Assembly: GCF_014359905.1 (NCBI RefSeq)
Contig: NZ_JACIYP010000016.1
Span: 1-64,000 of the forward strand
DNA from: Hoeflea sp.
Lineage (GTDB): Bacteria > Pseudomonadota > Alphaproteobacteria > Rhizobiales > Rhizobiaceae
Length of the DNA: 64,000 bases
Direction: 5' to 3'
Part shown: in pieces, positions 63,635-64,000 of the stretch
Numbering within the stretch: position 1 is the stretch's first letter
How the letters are laid out: each line of letters starts with the position of its first letter
Program-made: the position numbers and the translations under genes
Notes under the pieces: model-generated
Databases searched by the model: none
The model's input: only the letters and a program-made list of their open reading frames with translations
Told to the model about the DNA's origin: nothing

Positions 63635-63705
63635 ATAAAATTGTCTGAAACCGACATAAAGTGTTCAAAACCAGCCGCGTGTCTTCGCGCCTGGCTTCGG
63701 GCTGC

Positions 63706-64000
63706 TCAGCCCACGACTCTGTGCCCGCTGGCCTCCAGAAGCGCCATGGATCGGTCCAGGTCGCGCTCACTGACGAGCAGATGTTCGCCGTCATAGGTGC
63801 ATACGACAAACACGCCGATGCCCTGAGCTGACAATGGCGCAATCAGGGCACTGACGATCCCCGTCGCATCGAACGCGAACGGGCCGACCGTCCTCAGGCA
63901 TGCCCAGCCCTTGTCCGATTGAATGTCGCCCGGGATCCGGTCTTGCAGGCAGACGACCGTGATTTCGTCATCGGCCCGGATGAGCGCCCAGAACCCTTCT
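63706..64000 (-). CDS. C-terminal part of an ACT-domain protein, cut by the window edge
   Basis: The minus-strand frame enters from beyond 64000 and ends at a TGA at 63706-63708, giving 97 visible residues without a start. The product (EGFWALIRADDEITVVCLQD, VGPFAFDATGIVSALIAPLSAQGIGVFVVCTYDGEHLLVSERDLDRSMALLEASGH) fits two ACT-like subdomains of the small CASTOR/ACT_7 type, which often bind amino acids. The role is unknown. Its stop lies about 130 bases upstream of the gpsA start. Confidence 0.75.
   Translation of the reverse strand, partial: EGFWALIRADDEITVVCLQDRIPGDIQSDKGWACLRTVGPFAFDATGIVSALIAPLSAQGIGVFVVCTYDGEHLLVSERDLDRSMALLEASGHRVVG

Overview
The window is a GC-rich, densely coded chromosomal segment of an alphaproteobacterium, most likely a member of the Rhizobiales (Hyphomicrobiales) and possibly marine or salt-exposed. 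The indications are a BA14K-family protein, DUF1344, DUF1499 and DUF2892 proteins, an L25-Ctc/pth pair, a petABC bc1 operon with trmL and hemF further along, a DUF1285-Nudix-CCA operon divergent from a MoxR/VWA operon, and promoters with TTGxxx / TATAGC-type elements. The genus is inference. I saw no rRNA, tRNA, CRISPR array, insertion sequence or prophage. The window looks like core chromosome with a few accessory insertions.

Layout. 0-5.7 kb: a truncated membrane gene, a PQQ-type sugar dehydrogenase, DUF1499, a DMT exporter, DUF1344, a cold-shock gene, BA14K, and a 5'-truncated chemotaxis-receptor remnant. 5.7-10.7 kb: an MBL hydrolase, an Lrp regulator divergent from hppD, ilvE, then a MarR / OmpR-type pair resembling PetP/PetR. 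10.7-15.6 kb: an opposite-strand block with a small membrane protein, an amidase and a TRAP transporter (dctM, dctQ, dctP). It separates the response regulator from an EnvZ-like kinase at 15.8-17.2 kb. 17.2-29.3 kb: housekeeping genes (csaA, proC, a YbjN protein, a UbiK-like protein, lgt, a MidA-like methyltransferase, pgeF, an M24-fold protein, a lipoprotein, prs, chrA, rplY, pth, GNAT). 29.4-36.4 kb: a YHS protein, an SDR divergent from an AraC regulator, a Spy/CpxP-like protein, ychF, small membrane proteins and a MaoC pair. 36.4-50.6 kb: apt, petABC, an AlgI/AlgJ-like O-acetylation pair, two ABC exporters, trmL, a SoxR/VOC divergent pair, hemF, a J-domain-like protein and DUF1059. 50.6-60.1 kb: DUF1285-Nudix-CCA (minus strand) divergent from moxR-DUF58-DUF4159-VWA (plus strand). 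60.2-64 kb: a minus-strand operon gpsA - HAD phosphatase - ggpS, then a truncated ACT-domain gene.

How the genes work together. The clearest pathway is glucosylglycerol (compatible solute) synthesis at the right end: GpsA makes glycerol-3-phosphate, GgpS joins it to ADP-glucose, and the HAD phosphatase dephosphorylates the product. The genes overlap or lie 4 bases apart, and a perfect 9-bp inverted repeat sits just upstream. The TRAP transporter and amidase overlap and probably form one uptake-plus-hydrolysis unit. The MoxR/VWA genes form a membrane complex of unknown role. Several divergent pairs carry operator-like palindromes: a SoxR box inside a 19-bp-spacer promoter that drives the VOC gene, a 7-7-7 repeat before the MarR gene, a 7-3-7 repeat before the DUF2892 gene, and a 9-13-9 repeat before gpsA.
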